64,000 nucleotides of DNA from Micromonospora polyrhachis (GTDB lineage Bacteria; Actinomycetota; Actinomycetes; Mycobacteriales; Micromonosporaceae): the NCBI RefSeq assembly GCF_014203835.1, contig NZ_JACHJW010000001.1:2441176-2505175 (forward strand). Reading direction: 5' to 3'. The position numbers were made by a program, and so were the translations under genes. The notes under the pieces are model-generated. The model searched no databases. It was given only the letters and a program-made list of their open reading frames with translations, and was not told the DNA's origin. This document shows, one piece after another, positions 11,852 to 20,078 of this stretch. How positions within the stretch are numbered: position 1 is the first letter of the stretch; every line of letters starts with the position of its first letter.

Positions 11852-11924
11852 GCCCTCGTAGCTCAGGGGATAGAGCAACGGTTTCCTAAACCGTGTGTCG
11901 CAGGTTCGAATCCTGCCGGGGGCA
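11852..11924 (+). tRNA. tRNA-Arg(CCT)
   Basis: A full cloverleaf can be drawn: acceptor GCCCTCG pairs with CGGGGGC (11917-11923), the D arm contains GCTCAGGGGATAGAGC, the anticodon stem ACGGT/ACCGT encloses the loop TTCCTAA with anticodon CCT, and the T arm is GCAGG-TTCGAAT-CCTGC. The discriminator base is A11924 and no CCA is encoded. Its 3' half is the insertion site of the island to the right: the attachment repeat begins in the anticodon loop, and insertion left the tRNA intact. Confidence 0.97.
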
Positions 11925-11971
11925 CCTCGAAGATCAGCAAAAACACAGCCTGACCAGCGGATACGCTCTCG
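11883..11971 (+). repeat. Left attachment repeat (tRNA 3' half plus flank)
   Basis: The stretch starting TTCCTAAACCGTGTGTCG inside the tRNA and running past its 3' end (through GATCAGCAAAAAC and TGACCAGCGGATACGCT) recurs at 32005 and 35343. This copy contains the intact tRNA end. The direction and spacing relative to the integrase fit an attachment site of a tyrosine-recombinase element. Confidence 0.88.
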
Positions 11972-12029
11972 CGTCAATCGGTCGACCTGTGCAGTCAGAT
12001 GCCACCCGAAGCCGCCGTTTGTCGCCAGT

Positions 12030-12047
12030 CGTGCAAAATACGTGCAA
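12030..12047 (+). promoter_or_regulatory. Possible integrase arm-type sites
   Basis: Two direct copies of CGTGCAA, 11 bases apart, lie about 150 bases inside the left attachment repeat. Equivalent, slightly diverged pairs lie at the same distance from the other two attachment copies (about 32151-32168 and 35490-35507). Position and conservation suggest arm-type binding sites for the integrase or excisionase; this is inference. Confidence 0.4.
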
Positions 12048-12137
12048 TGATCTTGGTCGAGTTTCCGCAGGTCAGACGGCACAAATGCAACAAGGCCGCA
12101 GCGTCAGCCACGACCTCCCGCACCCTACCCGTAATCC

Positions 12138-12176
12138 TCATCGGCTCAGTACCACCTCGATCCGCTCGCTCACTTG
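12138..12176 (-). pseudogene. 3' end of a second integrase gene (scar)
   Basis: On the minus strand the frame reads QVSERIEVVLSR and then a stop, matching the last residues of the intact integrase (MNERIEAALSQ). Its 3' flank, an about 30-base GGGTAGGGTGCGGGAGGTC segment (about 12098-12135), also matches the flank of the intact integrase at 12915-12945. Nothing of the rest of this integrase remains. The end of the 247-aa gene runs into it. Confidence 0.75.
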
Positions 12177-12913
12177 GCGATCGTGGCCAGAAACGTCCGC
12201 GCAGCCTGTTCCCCGGCACGATCCTTGGCCCAAACGCCCCAGCGGCTGCGAGCAGCACCTTTATAGACAGCAGCGAACGTGTGCCAGACGTGCACCCTGA
12301 ACCCCTCCTGCTCCCACCACTGCTCCGTATGCCCGGACCCCTCCGACAACAGGGTCAACCCGGCTGCGCCCGCTTCGATCGCATCCACAGACACAAGCTC
12401 GTCAAGCCGCACGCGCGTCCACGCGGTGCACTCCTGGTAGATGGCCTCGGCCTCAATTAACGCATCGACCGATGCGAACACAGGCACGTTGGAAGCGGTG
12501 AAGTCGTGTGCGAAGTACGAAACCTCACCATTGCCCCGAAGCCAGACCTGGTGTGGGTGCGCCACGCTGTGCTCTAGGAGATCCGACATCGGTTCCACAT
12601 CGTCCGAGTCATAGTCACCCGCATCCCACGGCCACGGCCCCAGCGTGACTACCTCATCGAAAGACCATGCAACACTGCGGAACCGCAGCCCTCCGTACCG
12701 TGCCTGAGTTTGTCGGAACAGCGCCAGAGCCGCCTCGACGTCCACTCCCGGCAGCCCGCCAAGCGTCGACCTAAGCTCCGCGTCAGTCGGCCCCTCCCCT
12801 ACATCAAACGGCACTCTGTCGGCCCGATCGGCCAGAAACCGCTGTGCCCGCTCAGACAGCCCTGTCGGATCATCCAAGATGTGTCGCATGCGTTCATAAT
12901 CATGGTTACGCAT
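12170..12913 (-). CDS. Unrecognised 247-aa protein inserted between integrase 3' ends
   Basis: The frame gives 247 residues from ATG 12913 (MRNHDYERMRHILDD) to a stop lying inside an integrase scar. It is an acidic, Trp-rich soluble protein (WSFDEVVTLGPWPWD, HPHQVWLRGNGEVSYFAHDF, WWEQEGFRVHVWHTF). Its length and the FASVDALIEAEAIY-type helix are reminiscent of SUKH-like immunity proteins, but I cannot assign it. It sits between the intact integrase 3' end and a second integrase 3' end, as if captured by recombination between the two. It is probably accessory cargo. Confidence 0.65.
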   Translation of the reverse strand: MRNHDYERMRHILDDPTGLSERAQRFLADRADRVPFDVGEGPTDAELRSTLGGLPGVDVEAALALFRQTQARYGGLRFRSVAWSFDEVVTLGPWPWDAGDYDSDDVEPMSDLLEHSVAHPHQVWLRGNGEVSYFAHDFTASNVPVFASVDALIEAEAIYQECTAWTRVRLDELVSVDAIEAGAAGLTLLSEGSGHTEQWWEQEGFRVHVWHTFAAVYKGAARSRWGVWAKDRAGEQAARTFLATIAK

Positions 12914-12946
12914 CAGCCATGACCTCCCGCACCCTACCCGTGATCA

Positions 12947-14329
12947 TCATTGGCTCAGCGCCGCCTCGATCCGTTCGTTCATCCGGCTGCGGTCCCCGTC
13001 GAGGCACTTCGCGTACACCTTGAGCAGGACATCAACCGAGTGCCCCGCCCGCTCGGCGACGTCCGGAGCCGGGACGCCAGCGTTCAGCCAGAGCGAGACG
13101 CCCGCGTGCCGCAGGTCGTACGGCCGCCCGGCCAGCGGAGAAGCCACCCGATCCGGAGGCAGGCTCAACGCCCGTGCCTCGTCCCACACCCGGGAGTACG
13201 TCGACGACGCCACCACGTTCCCGCGCCCGCTACGGAACAGCCGCCCGTCCGCGCCGATGCCGAACCGGTCGATGTGCTCCCGCAGTATCGCCACCAGCTC
13301 CGGCGGTATGGGCACCTCACGCGCTTCCGTCTCGCCTCGGTGCTTCAAGCCCCGGTCATCGTGCACTTCCCCGCTGTCGGTGTACCGCTTCCCGGCCGCC
13401 GGACGGGACTTCTCGACTGTCAGCAGGCCCCAGCCCTGCTCGGGCAGGTGGCAGTCACGTTGCCGAAGGCCCAGCGCCTCACTCGGCCGCAACGCCGCGA
13501 AGTAGAGACAGGCGAAGAACGCCCGCAACCGTTCCCCTCGACGCCCCTCCTTTCCACGGGTGCCGACGTAGGTCACGCCCGCCAGTAGCTCGCGCGCTTG
13601 CCGAACGTTCACCACCACCCTCCGGTCGACCTCGCCGGCGACCTTGCGCCTGGTCGACCGGATACGCAGCTTGTCCACCGGGTTGAAGTCGAGAAGTTCC
13701 AACTCGACCGCGTACTGAAGCACGTTGTAGAAGACCGAGCGTCGCCGCCTGGTCGTCGTCGCGGCTGCCGAAAGCCCATCCATCCGCAGCCCCAACGCAT
13801 CCAGCGCAGGGCGTACCACCGCGGATTCCGCCAGCGCGGGCAACGGCAGCGACGCTTTGCCGAGCCAACGCAGGGCAGCGGCGATGTCCGCCGGCCGGTC
13901 GAGTTGCCGAGCGGCCGGCGGAAACTCGTACTCCCGAAGCGCCCGCCGCAGCAACGCCGGATTAGGCCGGTCGGCCAGGTCCCGGACCAGTGCGCCGGTC
14001 ACAGTCGCCAGCGCGTCCGTCATGCTCTCCCGCGACTTGGCGGCGGCACCGGGCCACTTCATGTCGATATACCGGAGTACGAAGCCAAGCCAGGTCACCG
14101 CCTCTTCCGGCTTGAGCAGCGACTCTGGCATCCCGGAAGCCTGGTCGAACGCCTCACCACGATTCGCCGCCTGCATCAGGTCGGACCGGAAGTTGTCCGC
14201 CAGCGCCCGGGTGCTGAACGTCCGCGACTTCGGCTCGCTGCCCACGATCCACCGGACCGTGTACGACTTCTTCCTGCCCGCCAGCGCGTTGACCTGAATC
14301 CCGCGAATCCGGACCTCGCGCGACTTCAC
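12947..14329 (-). CDS. int: Tyrosine recombinase (site-specific integrase)
   Basis: GTG 14329 overlaps the excisionase stop (GTGA) and is preferred over GTG 14356. The 460-residue enzyme has an arm/core-binding N-terminal part and a C-terminal catalytic domain: Arg in AALRPSEALGL, the second Arg in RPYDLRHAG (about residue 407), His in RAGHSVDV (about 430) and the nucleophile in KVYAKC (Tyr about 439). The usual first His of the HxxR box is Tyr, as in many actinobacterial AICE integrases. It would integrate the element into the tRNA-Arg gene next to it. It is last in the long minus-strand operon. Confidence 0.95.
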   Translation of the reverse strand: MKSREVRIRGIQVNALAGRKKSYTVRWIVGSEPKSRTFSTRALADNFRSDLMQAANRGEAFDQASGMPESLLKPEEAVTWLGFVLRYIDMKWPGAAAKSRESMTDALATVTGALVRDLADRPNPALLRRALREYEFPPAARQLDRPADIAAALRWLGKASLPLPALAESAVVRPALDALGLRMDGLSAAATTTRRRRSVFYNVLQYAVELELLDFNPVDKLRIRSTRRKVAGEVDRRVVVNVRQARELLAGVTYVGTRGKEGRRGERLRAFFACLYFAALRPSEALGLRQRDCHLPEQGWGLLTVEKSRPAAGKRYTDSGEVHDDRGLKHRGETEAREVPIPPELVAILREHIDRFGIGADGRLFRSGRGNVVASSTYSRVWDEARALSLPPDRVASPLAGRPYDLRHAGVSLWLNAGVPAPDVAERAGHSVDVLLKVYAKCLDGDRSRMNERIEAALSQ

Positions 14330-14511
14330 GCCGCCTCCCGGTGCTGTTCCAACCACGCCCGAAGGTCGCGCCGCTCGATGCGTAGCTCACCGTTGGGGAG
14401 CTTGATGCACTCCGGCGCGATGCCCAGCTCACGCCAGCGGTAGAAGGTGCGACGCGACACGCCGTTGAGCACGTCGAGCACCTGCGGAACAGTCAACAGC
14501 TCACTTTCCAT
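14326..14511 (-). CDS. xis: Excisionase (MerR-like helix-turn-helix)
   Basis: The 61-residue protein reads MESELLTVPQVLDVLNGVS followed by RRTFYRWRELG and a LPNGELRIERRDLRAWLE wing, the standard small winged-helix excisionase fold. It overlaps the integrase start by four bases and follows RepSA by 23. In pSAM2-like elements this protein with the integrase drives excision. Direct binding sites were not identified with certainty. Confidence 0.92.
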   Translation of the reverse strand: MESELLTVPQVLDVLNGVSRRTFYRWRELGIAPECIKLPNGELRIERRDLRAWLEQHREAA

Positions 14512-14534
14512 AAGGGGTGGAATCCTCCGGACGA

Positions 14535-16337
14535 TCAGGCTGCGAGGGCGAGGGGTGTTGCGGTTGCCGAAACAGCGACGGCTGTTCGTTGACGGGCGGC
14601 ATTGAGATCAGCCCGCCAACGGATACGGGCCGATACGGCACGCAGGATGCGATGTTCGAGGGGTAGGACGTCAGGGTCTTCCGGTCGGGCCAACTCGAAG
14701 CGGTATCGCTGTGGCCCGTCCGGTTCGGTGCCCGCCTGGTGCGGGTCCTGGTCGTGTTCTTCGGTGTCGGCCATGCCGCCGGCGAGGATGGCTCGTATCC
14801 AGGCCCGGTTGTCGGCGCGGTGGTCGGCGAGGGTTTTGCCGGACCACTGGCGGGAGACGAGGACCCGCCGGCCGGTGAAGCCGAGCGTGGATCGTTGGTG
14901 GACCTTCCCGGTGCAGCGGCCGGGGGTCAGGCCAGCTCTGACCCCATCGGGCTGGACACCGTAGAGAAGCCAGTTCGCACACGTCGGCGAGCACGGCAAC
15001 ACCGACAGCTCAGCGTGGAGCCGGTCGAAGTGCGCCTTCTGCGCGTCCGACCGGGGTTTGGCCTGGTCGGTCAGATCCTTGGTGACGTATTTGGTGACGT
15101 AGCGGATGGACCGCTCGGCATCCTTGGTGCCCTGCTCGATGCCGCGTGCGTCGATCCGGCCGAGCCTCGCGACGTAGGCCGGGCGGCTGTCGGGTTCCTC
15201 CAGCTCGTCGAGGGCTTCCGCCCAGGTGGGCAGCGGCTGCTTCGTCTTGGGGTCGACGTACGCCTGTTGGTCGACGTCCCACACGGGCGGCTTGTCGACC
15301 GAGTAGACGAGTCGGTCGAAGGCGGGCCACCACACCTGGTGATACGTCGCGGCGGCGATCTGCTTCAACAAGCGACGCGGCAGGGTGCCCCGGATGGCGA
15401 AGTGAGCATGCGGAGCCAGTCGGCGTTGCAACTCGACCGCCCCGGCGTACTGGACGTTCCAGCCGGCCGCACGGCGGACGTTCTGCCACCACCGGTCCAA
15501 CACCCGGGCGAAGTGGATCGCATCCAACGCGGCGCGCCGGTAGTCGTAGCTGGCCGGGTCGACGGGGGTGCCGAGCACGTCATCGTGTTTGCCGTGCCGT
15601 TCCCCGCACTCGCAGGGGGCGATGTAGGCACCTCGGCGTAGGTGGGAGTGCACCGGGCCATGTGAGCCGAGGGTGAGCGTGACCAGCATCGACGGCCGAT
15701 GAGTCCTGCCCGCCTTCCCAGCATAGGCCCGGCCCACGGTGCGTGGGTCGACGGGAAGCCGAGGCAGATCAGGCGAGTCCTGCCGCCGTTTCGTGGACCG
15801 CTTCCGCCGAGGCCGCTCATCCCGCTCCTTCGGGGTCAGGTGCCCGCGTAGGTTGGTTTCGGCCAGGGCCTCATCCAGCTCGACGATGCCCTGATCGAGG
15901 TCGGCGATCAGCGCGACCCGGTCATCGGGGTGCATCGGCTGGTAGTTGAGTGCTTCCCGTTCGAACTCCATGTGCGCCCGCACCCGCACCAGCGCGAGGA
16001 CGTCCTCGCCCGGCTGGTCGGGTCGGATGGCGGGTTCGTCGGCCAGGTGCCAGCCCTCGCGGATCTGTTGGATGCGTAGCCGCCGGTTGCGCTCCGCGCA
16101 CGGCTTGCACTTCACTGCCAGGGTCGCGCCGCAGGGCACTTCGACGACTTCGGTCACCCCGGTCACGGTGTCGGTACGCCGCAGCGCCAGCGGCCGGACA
16201 CACACGCCGTTTTCCTCAGCAAGGCGCTTGAGCGCGTCCTTGGCCAGGGGCATACGCATCCGGTCGGCCCGGGAACCCGGCCGAGGCGGGGAAGGTACCC
16301 CTGCCGGGATCGCGATGGTTGGTTGGGGGTGGGTCAT
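14535..16337 (-). CDS. repSA: RepSA-type rolling-circle replication initiator
   Basis: The 600-residue protein has Cys pairs near residues 69-80 (PCG, CKPC), a Lys/Arg-rich stretch near 165-185, and a replication-initiator core with the HUH metal motif PHAHFAIRG (His310, His312). A YVTKYVTKDL segment places two Tyr at 413 and 417, likely DNA-nicking residues. RepSA replicates the excised circular form. ATG 16337 overlaps the SpdB-like stop (ATGA). The origin is normally near or within repSA in these elements; I cannot locate it exactly. Confidence 0.92.
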   Translation of the reverse strand: MTHPQPTIAIPAGVPSPPRPGSRADRMRMPLAKDALKRLAEENGVCVRPLALRRTDTVTGVTEVVEVPCGATLAVKCKPCAERNRRLRIQQIREGWHLADEPAIRPDQPGEDVLALVRVRAHMEFEREALNYQPMHPDDRVALIADLDQGIVELDEALAETNLRGHLTPKERDERPRRKRSTKRRQDSPDLPRLPVDPRTVGRAYAGKAGRTHRPSMLVTLTLGSHGPVHSHLRRGAYIAPCECGERHGKHDDVLGTPVDPASYDYRRAALDAIHFARVLDRWWQNVRRAAGWNVQYAGAVELQRRLAPHAHFAIRGTLPRRLLKQIAAATYHQVWWPAFDRLVYSVDKPPVWDVDQQAYVDPKTKQPLPTWAEALDELEEPDSRPAYVARLGRIDARGIEQGTKDAERSIRYVTKYVTKDLTDQAKPRSDAQKAHFDRLHAELSVLPCSPTCANWLLYGVQPDGVRAGLTPGRCTGKVHQRSTLGFTGRRVLVSRQWSGKTLADHRADNRAWIRAILAGGMADTEEHDQDPHQAGTEPDGPQRYRFELARPEDPDVLPLEHRILRAVSARIRWRADLNAARQRTAVAVSATATPLALAA

Positions 16338-17002
16338 GGGGTGGCCTCCTCCGCAGGTGCCGAAGGGTTGACCCGGGTGCCATTACGTGGGGCGAACGCC
16401 GTTGCTGGTACGGGGACCAGTCCGGGCCGGTCAGACTCCCGGCGGACCAGATCGACCATCGCCACCTGGTCGACGGAGTTGATCTGTTCGTCGGACCGGT
16501 CGGGCTGCTCGTCGTCCTGGTCGACCTGCGCCGGGGTGGGTTCTTCGTTGTCGTCGTCCTCGACTGGAACCAGGTCCACGAAGTGCGGTTCAGCGGATGG
16601 TGGCGCCGGTTTGACGTTGAGGACGAGTTTCGACAGGCCGAGGAACGCCAACGCGGGGACGGCGGACAGCAGCCACCCAGACAGGCCCGGCTTGGCTACC
16701 GCCAACTGTGCTGACAGGGACAGGGCCACGGCGGCGACGAGCAGGAACATGGGGTAGCCGACCGGCCCGCCCGTGCGTCGCCGTTTGCGGATGGTGAGCA
16801 GAGCGGCGATGGGGATGAGTTCGGAGATCGCGGCGTTGGCCCAGCCGAACCAGTCCCCGGTACCGGCCGGGGAGTTGGTCATGGTCCAGTCGTGGACGTG
16901 GGTGAACGACGCCGCCCCCGCAAGTCCGCCGACGGTGAGGAGGATGAGGACCAGGACCACGCCCTCGAACCGGTCACCCATGCTGGTCACGGTGGTCTTC
17001 AC
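16334..17002 (-). CDS. SpdB-like (DUF2637) plasmid-spread membrane protein
   Basis: The 222-residue protein starts at GTG 17002, overlapping the TraSA stop. Four hydrophobic segments lie in residues 12-140, including VVLVLILLTVGGLAGAA and FLLVAAVALSLSA, followed by an acidic cytoplasmic tail (VEDDDNEEPTPAQVDQDDE). DUF2637/SpdB proteins take part in intramycelial plasmid spread in actinomycetes. Its position between traSA and repSA is the usual AICE order. Confidence 0.85.
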   Translation of the reverse strand: MKTTVTSMGDRFEGVVLVLILLTVGGLAGAASFTHVHDWTMTNSPAGTGDWFGWANAAISELIPIAALLTIRKRRRTGGPVGYPMFLLVAAVALSLSAQLAVAKPGLSGWLLSAVPALAFLGLSKLVLNVKPAPPSAEPHFVDLVPVEDDDNEEPTPAQVDQDDEQPDRSDEQINSVDQVAMVDLVRRESDRPGLVPVPATAFAPRNGTRVNPSAPAEEATP

Positions 17003-18429
17003 GCCGCCACCTCCCGCCCGGTGTCGGTGTCGTCCAGCCGCCGGTAGTCCCGGCCCAGGTCACGAATGTCGGTGTCAGAGAGGTAGGAGAAGCGGACCCG
17101 GACGGGTTCCCGCACCCCATCCAGGGCGACGTAGCCCACCCCGGGCGAGGACTCGGGAATCCGGTCACACACGGCACCTCGGTTGCGGGCGCCGTCGCCG
17201 AGGACCATGTCCACCTGTTCCGGTTCGGTCAGCCGCAACGCGATCCGGGTCGGGAACAGGTCCCGGAACGGCAGCACGTCCTTACGCGGGTCCTGCAACG
17301 CCGCCACCACATGCACACCGACCGCACGGCCCTGCGACAACAACAGCCCGAGAGCCTCCTTGATCCGGTCGCGGACCTTCCGATCAGTCAAATACGCCGT
17401 GAGCGCGGCCAGCTCGTCGACGACCAGCACGATCAGCGGCTCATCCACGGTCGGGACGTGTTGACGGGTGACCCCACGCAACTGGGCGGCGCGTTGCCGC
17501 ATCCGTTTCACGGCCTCTTCCAGGACCCCGGCCATGCTGTCCGGATCGTCGTACGCGAACCTGGCGAACAACGGCACCCCGGCCGCCAACTCCATGCCGC
17601 CCTTCGGGTCGAACGCCCACAACTCCACCAAGCCCGACCGGACCCCACCCGCAAGCGACCGGATCAGGGACCAGATCACCGAGCCCTTGCCGGAATTCGT
17701 CGCCCCCGCGATCAACACATGCGACCCGGCCAACCGCAGCCGATACAGGTCCCCGTCTTCCCGCCGTCCGAGAGGCAGGCCGTCCAGGTCCGGCACCACC
17801 GGCACCGGCAACGGCTTCACCGTGGAGGCGAGGGGGTCGCGGCGGACGAAGTGCAACACCACCCGATCCGGCCGCCCCGTTGACTTCGCCCGGCCCTCAC
17901 GCAACCGGAACGCGTAGGCGAGACGTTCCGCGGCCTGCCCCCAGTCATCCGGAATCTGGCCCGGCAGCATCCGCACCGTCACCCGATCCCCGAACCGGTC
18001 ACACCGCACGGCAAGGAGTTGGGGCACGTAGCGGTCTCCGGCGAACGCCGTCGCCAACCCGCAGGTAGCCATCACCGACGCCCAGCCACGCCGATACACC
18101 CATAGGCGACGCCACCGCGCCACGACCGGAAACCAGCCGAACCGCAGCCATGACGCCGGATGCCACCGCCACCACCCGAGACAGAGACCAGCCACGGCCA
18201 GGACCACGCCCACCAGAACCGGCCAGCCGAACCGTGCCCAGATCCACAGGGCAGCCATGGTCGGGGCGGTCAGCCACCAGTAGCGGACCGCCAACACCGA
18301 CAGGCGAACCACGCCCCGTAGCAGCCACCAGAAGACCAGCAGCCAGCCCGGAATCCGCCAGGCCGGAAGCCGCAGGTTCATCGGTGCGACCGGGACCTTC
18401 TCCCCGGGAATCACATTGATCAACGGCAC
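16999..18429 (-). CDS. traSA: FtsK/SpoIIIE-type DNA translocase for conjugation (TraSA)
   Basis: The 476-residue protein starts at GTG 18429. Two to three hydrophobic segments lie in residues 28-87; the motor domain follows with Walker A GATNSGKGS (Lys248) and Walker B LIVLVVDEL (Asp338, Glu339), then GVHVVAALQDP and TRIALRLTEPEQVDMVLG. This is the size of pSAM2 TraSA. Such proteins move double-stranded DNA between mycelia as hexamers without a relaxase. It overlaps its neighbours on both sides. Confidence 0.94.
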   Translation of the reverse strand: MPLINVIPGEKVPVAPMNLRLPAWRIPGWLLVFWWLLRGVVRLSVLAVRYWWLTAPTMAALWIWARFGWPVLVGVVLAVAGLCLGWWRWHPASWLRFGWFPVVARWRRLWVYRRGWASVMATCGLATAFAGDRYVPQLLAVRCDRFGDRVTVRMLPGQIPDDWGQAAERLAYAFRLREGRAKSTGRPDRVVLHFVRRDPLASTVKPLPVPVVPDLDGLPLGRREDGDLYRLRLAGSHVLIAGATNSGKGSVIWSLIRSLAGGVRSGLVELWAFDPKGGMELAAGVPLFARFAYDDPDSMAGVLEEAVKRMRQRAAQLRGVTRQHVPTVDEPLIVLVVDELAALTAYLTDRKVRDRIKEALGLLLSQGRAVGVHVVAALQDPRKDVLPFRDLFPTRIALRLTEPEQVDMVLGDGARNRGAVCDRIPESSPGVGYVALDGVREPVRVRFSYLSDTDIRDLGRDYRRLDDTDTGREVAA

Positions 18430-18665
18430 GACCAGTCACCACCCAAGATGACCCGGGAGCGGCGCGGCCGAGCCAACGTCGCCAGGCACATACGGCACGC
18501 CATCCGCCGCAGATCAAACCGACGAGGCTTCACCCACTCCTCACAGTGCGGGCAGTAGATCGCCACCACCCGAGCCGAAACCGGCGACAAACCGAACGCA
18601 CGACGTAGAACGGCTTCGACCTCACGGACCGCGTGCCGCAACCACACGAGACGAGTACGGCGCAT
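18420..18665 (-). CDS. Small Cys-rich (probable zinc-binding) protein
   Basis: From ATG 18665 the protein has 81 residues. It contains CPHCEEWVKPRRF and CRMCLATLARPRR, two CxxC pairs suited to one zinc ion, inside a very basic sequence (MRRTRLVWLRHAVREVE). It overlaps traSA by 10 bases and its ATG shares a base with the stop of a 24-codon ORF upstream. Such small proteins are common in AICE transfer operons; the role is unknown, possibly nucleic-acid binding. Confidence 0.78.
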   Translation of the reverse strand: MRRTRLVWLRHAVREVEAVLRRAFGLSPVSARVVAIYCPHCEEWVKPRRFDLRRMACRMCLATLARPRRSRVILGGDWSCR

Positions 18666-18739
18666 CACGACCACCGGCCCGGCAGCGGTGGGAAGCGCTC
18701 AGAGGAGTGATCGGGGGCAGGGTGAACTACGGTGGGCAC
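18665..18739 (-). CDS. 24-residue ORF coupled to the Cys-rich protein
   Basis: GTG 18739 follows a near-perfect ribosome site AAGGAGG with 5-base spacing. The frame encodes 24 residues (starting VPTVVHPAPDHSSERF, ending GRWS) and its TGA shares a base with ATG 18665 (TGATG). The downstream gene has a poor site of its own, so this ORF probably delivers ribosomes to it. The peptide is hydrophilic and Pro-rich. Translation is inferred from these signals only. Confidence 0.6.
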   Translation of the reverse strand: MPTVVHPAPDHSSERFPPLPGRWS

Positions 18740-18782
18740 AAGGCCCTCCTTCACGAGTTGAGGGGTGGGTTCAGGCGCGGGA

Positions 18783-18814
18783 CGGGCCGGGACTCTTGGC
18801 GGAAAAACGGCCCG
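18783..18814. terminator. Inverted repeat after the 141-aa gene
   Basis: CGGGCCG (18783-18789) pairs with CGGCCCG (18808-18814) around an 18-base loop that contains a run of A on the plus strand. On the minus strand it lies just downstream of the 141-aa gene and before the 24-residue ORF. It could attenuate read-through into the transfer genes. The evidence is only the repeat and its position. Confidence 0.35.
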
Positions 18815-18833
18815 CCCCGCGTTGTGAAACTGG

Positions 18834-19256
18834 TCAGGCGGCAGCGGCAGCGACAGCGGCCGGCTTGATCGCCGTAGCCCGCAGCGAGTACGCCATCCGC
18901 GCCTTGCACTGCCCCGACGACTTGCACCGCTGCGAATCCACGTACGGGGTCAGCGTCAGACCCTCGAACTGGATAGCCGGCGGGTAACCCGGCACCGCCG
19001 ACGCCGGAGGAACCGGCTGATGCGGCGCGATCACCTTCACCTTGACCTCAGTGGACCGACCAAACTTCCCCGCATCCGGGTCCAGGTCCAACACCCGAAC
19101 CACCCACACCCGCTCACCCGTCTCCTTGTCCCGAGCCTGGTTATCCGGCTCTGAACGCCGGTCAAAGTCCACCTGCGCATCCACCCCGAGACACAGCGCC
19201 CCGGCCGGAAAGACGTAGTCAAACGGAACCGGCACCTTCAACGTCAGCGGAACCAC
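18834..19256 (-). CDS. Conserved AICE hypothetical protein
   Basis: GGAGG lies 6 bases before GTG 19256, which I prefer to the TTG 6 bases earlier. The 140-residue protein starts VVPLTLKVPVPFDYVFPAG, contains a Cys pair (SQRCKSSGQCKARM) near the end and finishes in an Ala-rich tail. The middle looks beta-rich. It heads the minus-strand transfer operon. I do not recognise a functional domain. Confidence 0.75.
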   Translation of the reverse strand: MVPLTLKVPVPFDYVFPAGALCLGVDAQVDFDRRSEPDNQARDKETGERVWVVRVLDLDPDAGKFGRSTEVKVKVIAPHQPVPPASAVPGYPPAIQFEGLTLTPYVDSQRCKSSGQCKARMAYSLRATAIKPAAVAAAAA

Positions 19257-19450
19257 GTGCAACCTCCAAGCCTCACCAGACGCCCTCTGACATCCGGTTG
19301 GTTTACCAAGTTACGTCAGCATGTAAACACAAGCAAGAGTCTAGGTGAGATTCGCACACATTGGACGGAGGCGGCCGAGCTTCACAGCAACGCAGTCCGC
19401 AGAATGGCTAACGCCGCGCGGTGTGGCTGCGAGCTGAAGGAAGGCGTGGA
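19257..19450. promoter_or_regulatory. Divergent promoter region with short palindrome
   Basis: These 194 bases separate the minus-strand transfer operon from the plus-strand gene at 19451, so both promoters must lie here or further inside. A palindrome TTGGT-TT-ACCAA at 19298-19309 is a possible operator. The region is more AT-rich than its surroundings. No -35/-10 pair stands out. Confidence 0.5.
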
Positions 19451-20041
19451 GTGAACTACCGAGAACTACTACGCAACGTACGAAAGCGGCCCGGCCTCTA
19501 CTTCGGACGCGGCCAGTTGTCCTACGACAGGCTGGTTACGTTCCTTCAGGGGTTGGACATCGGTGCACAGGGGCTTGTGCTTGACGGCTTCCGGGAGTTC
19601 CTGGTTCTCAAGCTCGATGACGGGGACAACCTGACCTGGTGGGGTCTGGTCGAACGTCTGGTACTCGACGGCAACGTCGGACGCCCGCTCAACGCAGCGG
19701 ACGATCAGACTGCCAGTGCTGGACTGTTCGATCTACTCGACGAGTTTCTTGCCGAGATGAGCAGCCCAGGTAGCCGCAGGCGACTACATCACGAGTACTG
19801 GATTTGGAGGCAGTCCCGAAGCTGGTACGACCTGGATCTCGCACGCTTCCACAGCTCACCCCCACCCCCGATGCTGCGCGCCGAAGAAGCCATGGCCCTA
19901 CTCGGTGCCAGCAGACCCGTCCTCTACGACCTGATAGCGGAAGGGAAACTACGGCCCGCACGAGTGGGAGCCGACCTGCTCTTCTACGAGCGTGCAGTCG
20001 TTGCCCTCGCCGCTGAGCTACAGGAGAAGTCTGCAGGGTGA
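19451..20041 (+). CDS. Two-domain protein with C-terminal excisionase-like helix-turn-helix
   Basis: GTG 19451 is preceded by GAAGGAAGG. The 196-residue protein has an N-terminal domain (about 1-120: YRELLRNVRKRPGLYFGR, FREFLVLKLDDGDNLTWW) that I do not recognise, and a C-terminal domain (about 140-190: MLRAEEAMALLGASRPVLYD) that is a MerR/excisionase-type DNA-binding module. It is transcribed away from the transfer operon. A regulator whose N-terminal part senses something is a reasonable guess. Confidence 0.75.
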   Translation: MNYRELLRNVRKRPGLYFGRGQLSYDRLVTFLQGLDIGAQGLVLDGFREFLVLKLDDGDNLTWWGLVERLVLDGNVGRPLNAADDQTASAGLFDLLDEFLAEMSSPGSRRRLHHEYWIWRQSRSWYDLDLARFHSSPPPPMLRAEEAMALLGASRPVLYDLIAEGKLRPARVGADLLFYERAVVALAAELQEKSAG

Positions 20042-20060
20042 AGCCAGCAGGGAACGCAGT

Positions 20061-20078
20061 CCCGCTCAGGACAGCGGG
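20061..20078. terminator. Hairpin between convergent genes
   Basis: CCCGCT (20061-20066) pairs with AGCGGG (20073-20078) around a 6-base loop, between the ends of the convergent genes at 20041 and 20066. It overlaps the last codons of the GntR gene. No T-run is present, so this is only a weak terminator candidate. Confidence 0.3.

Noticed and set aside
11831-12082. Minus-strand frame across the tRNA gene with RIRTCDTRFRKPLLYPLSYE
   Set aside because: This peptide is the antisense translation of a tRNA-Arg gene, a common false gene. The same false frame appears at the third attachment repeat.
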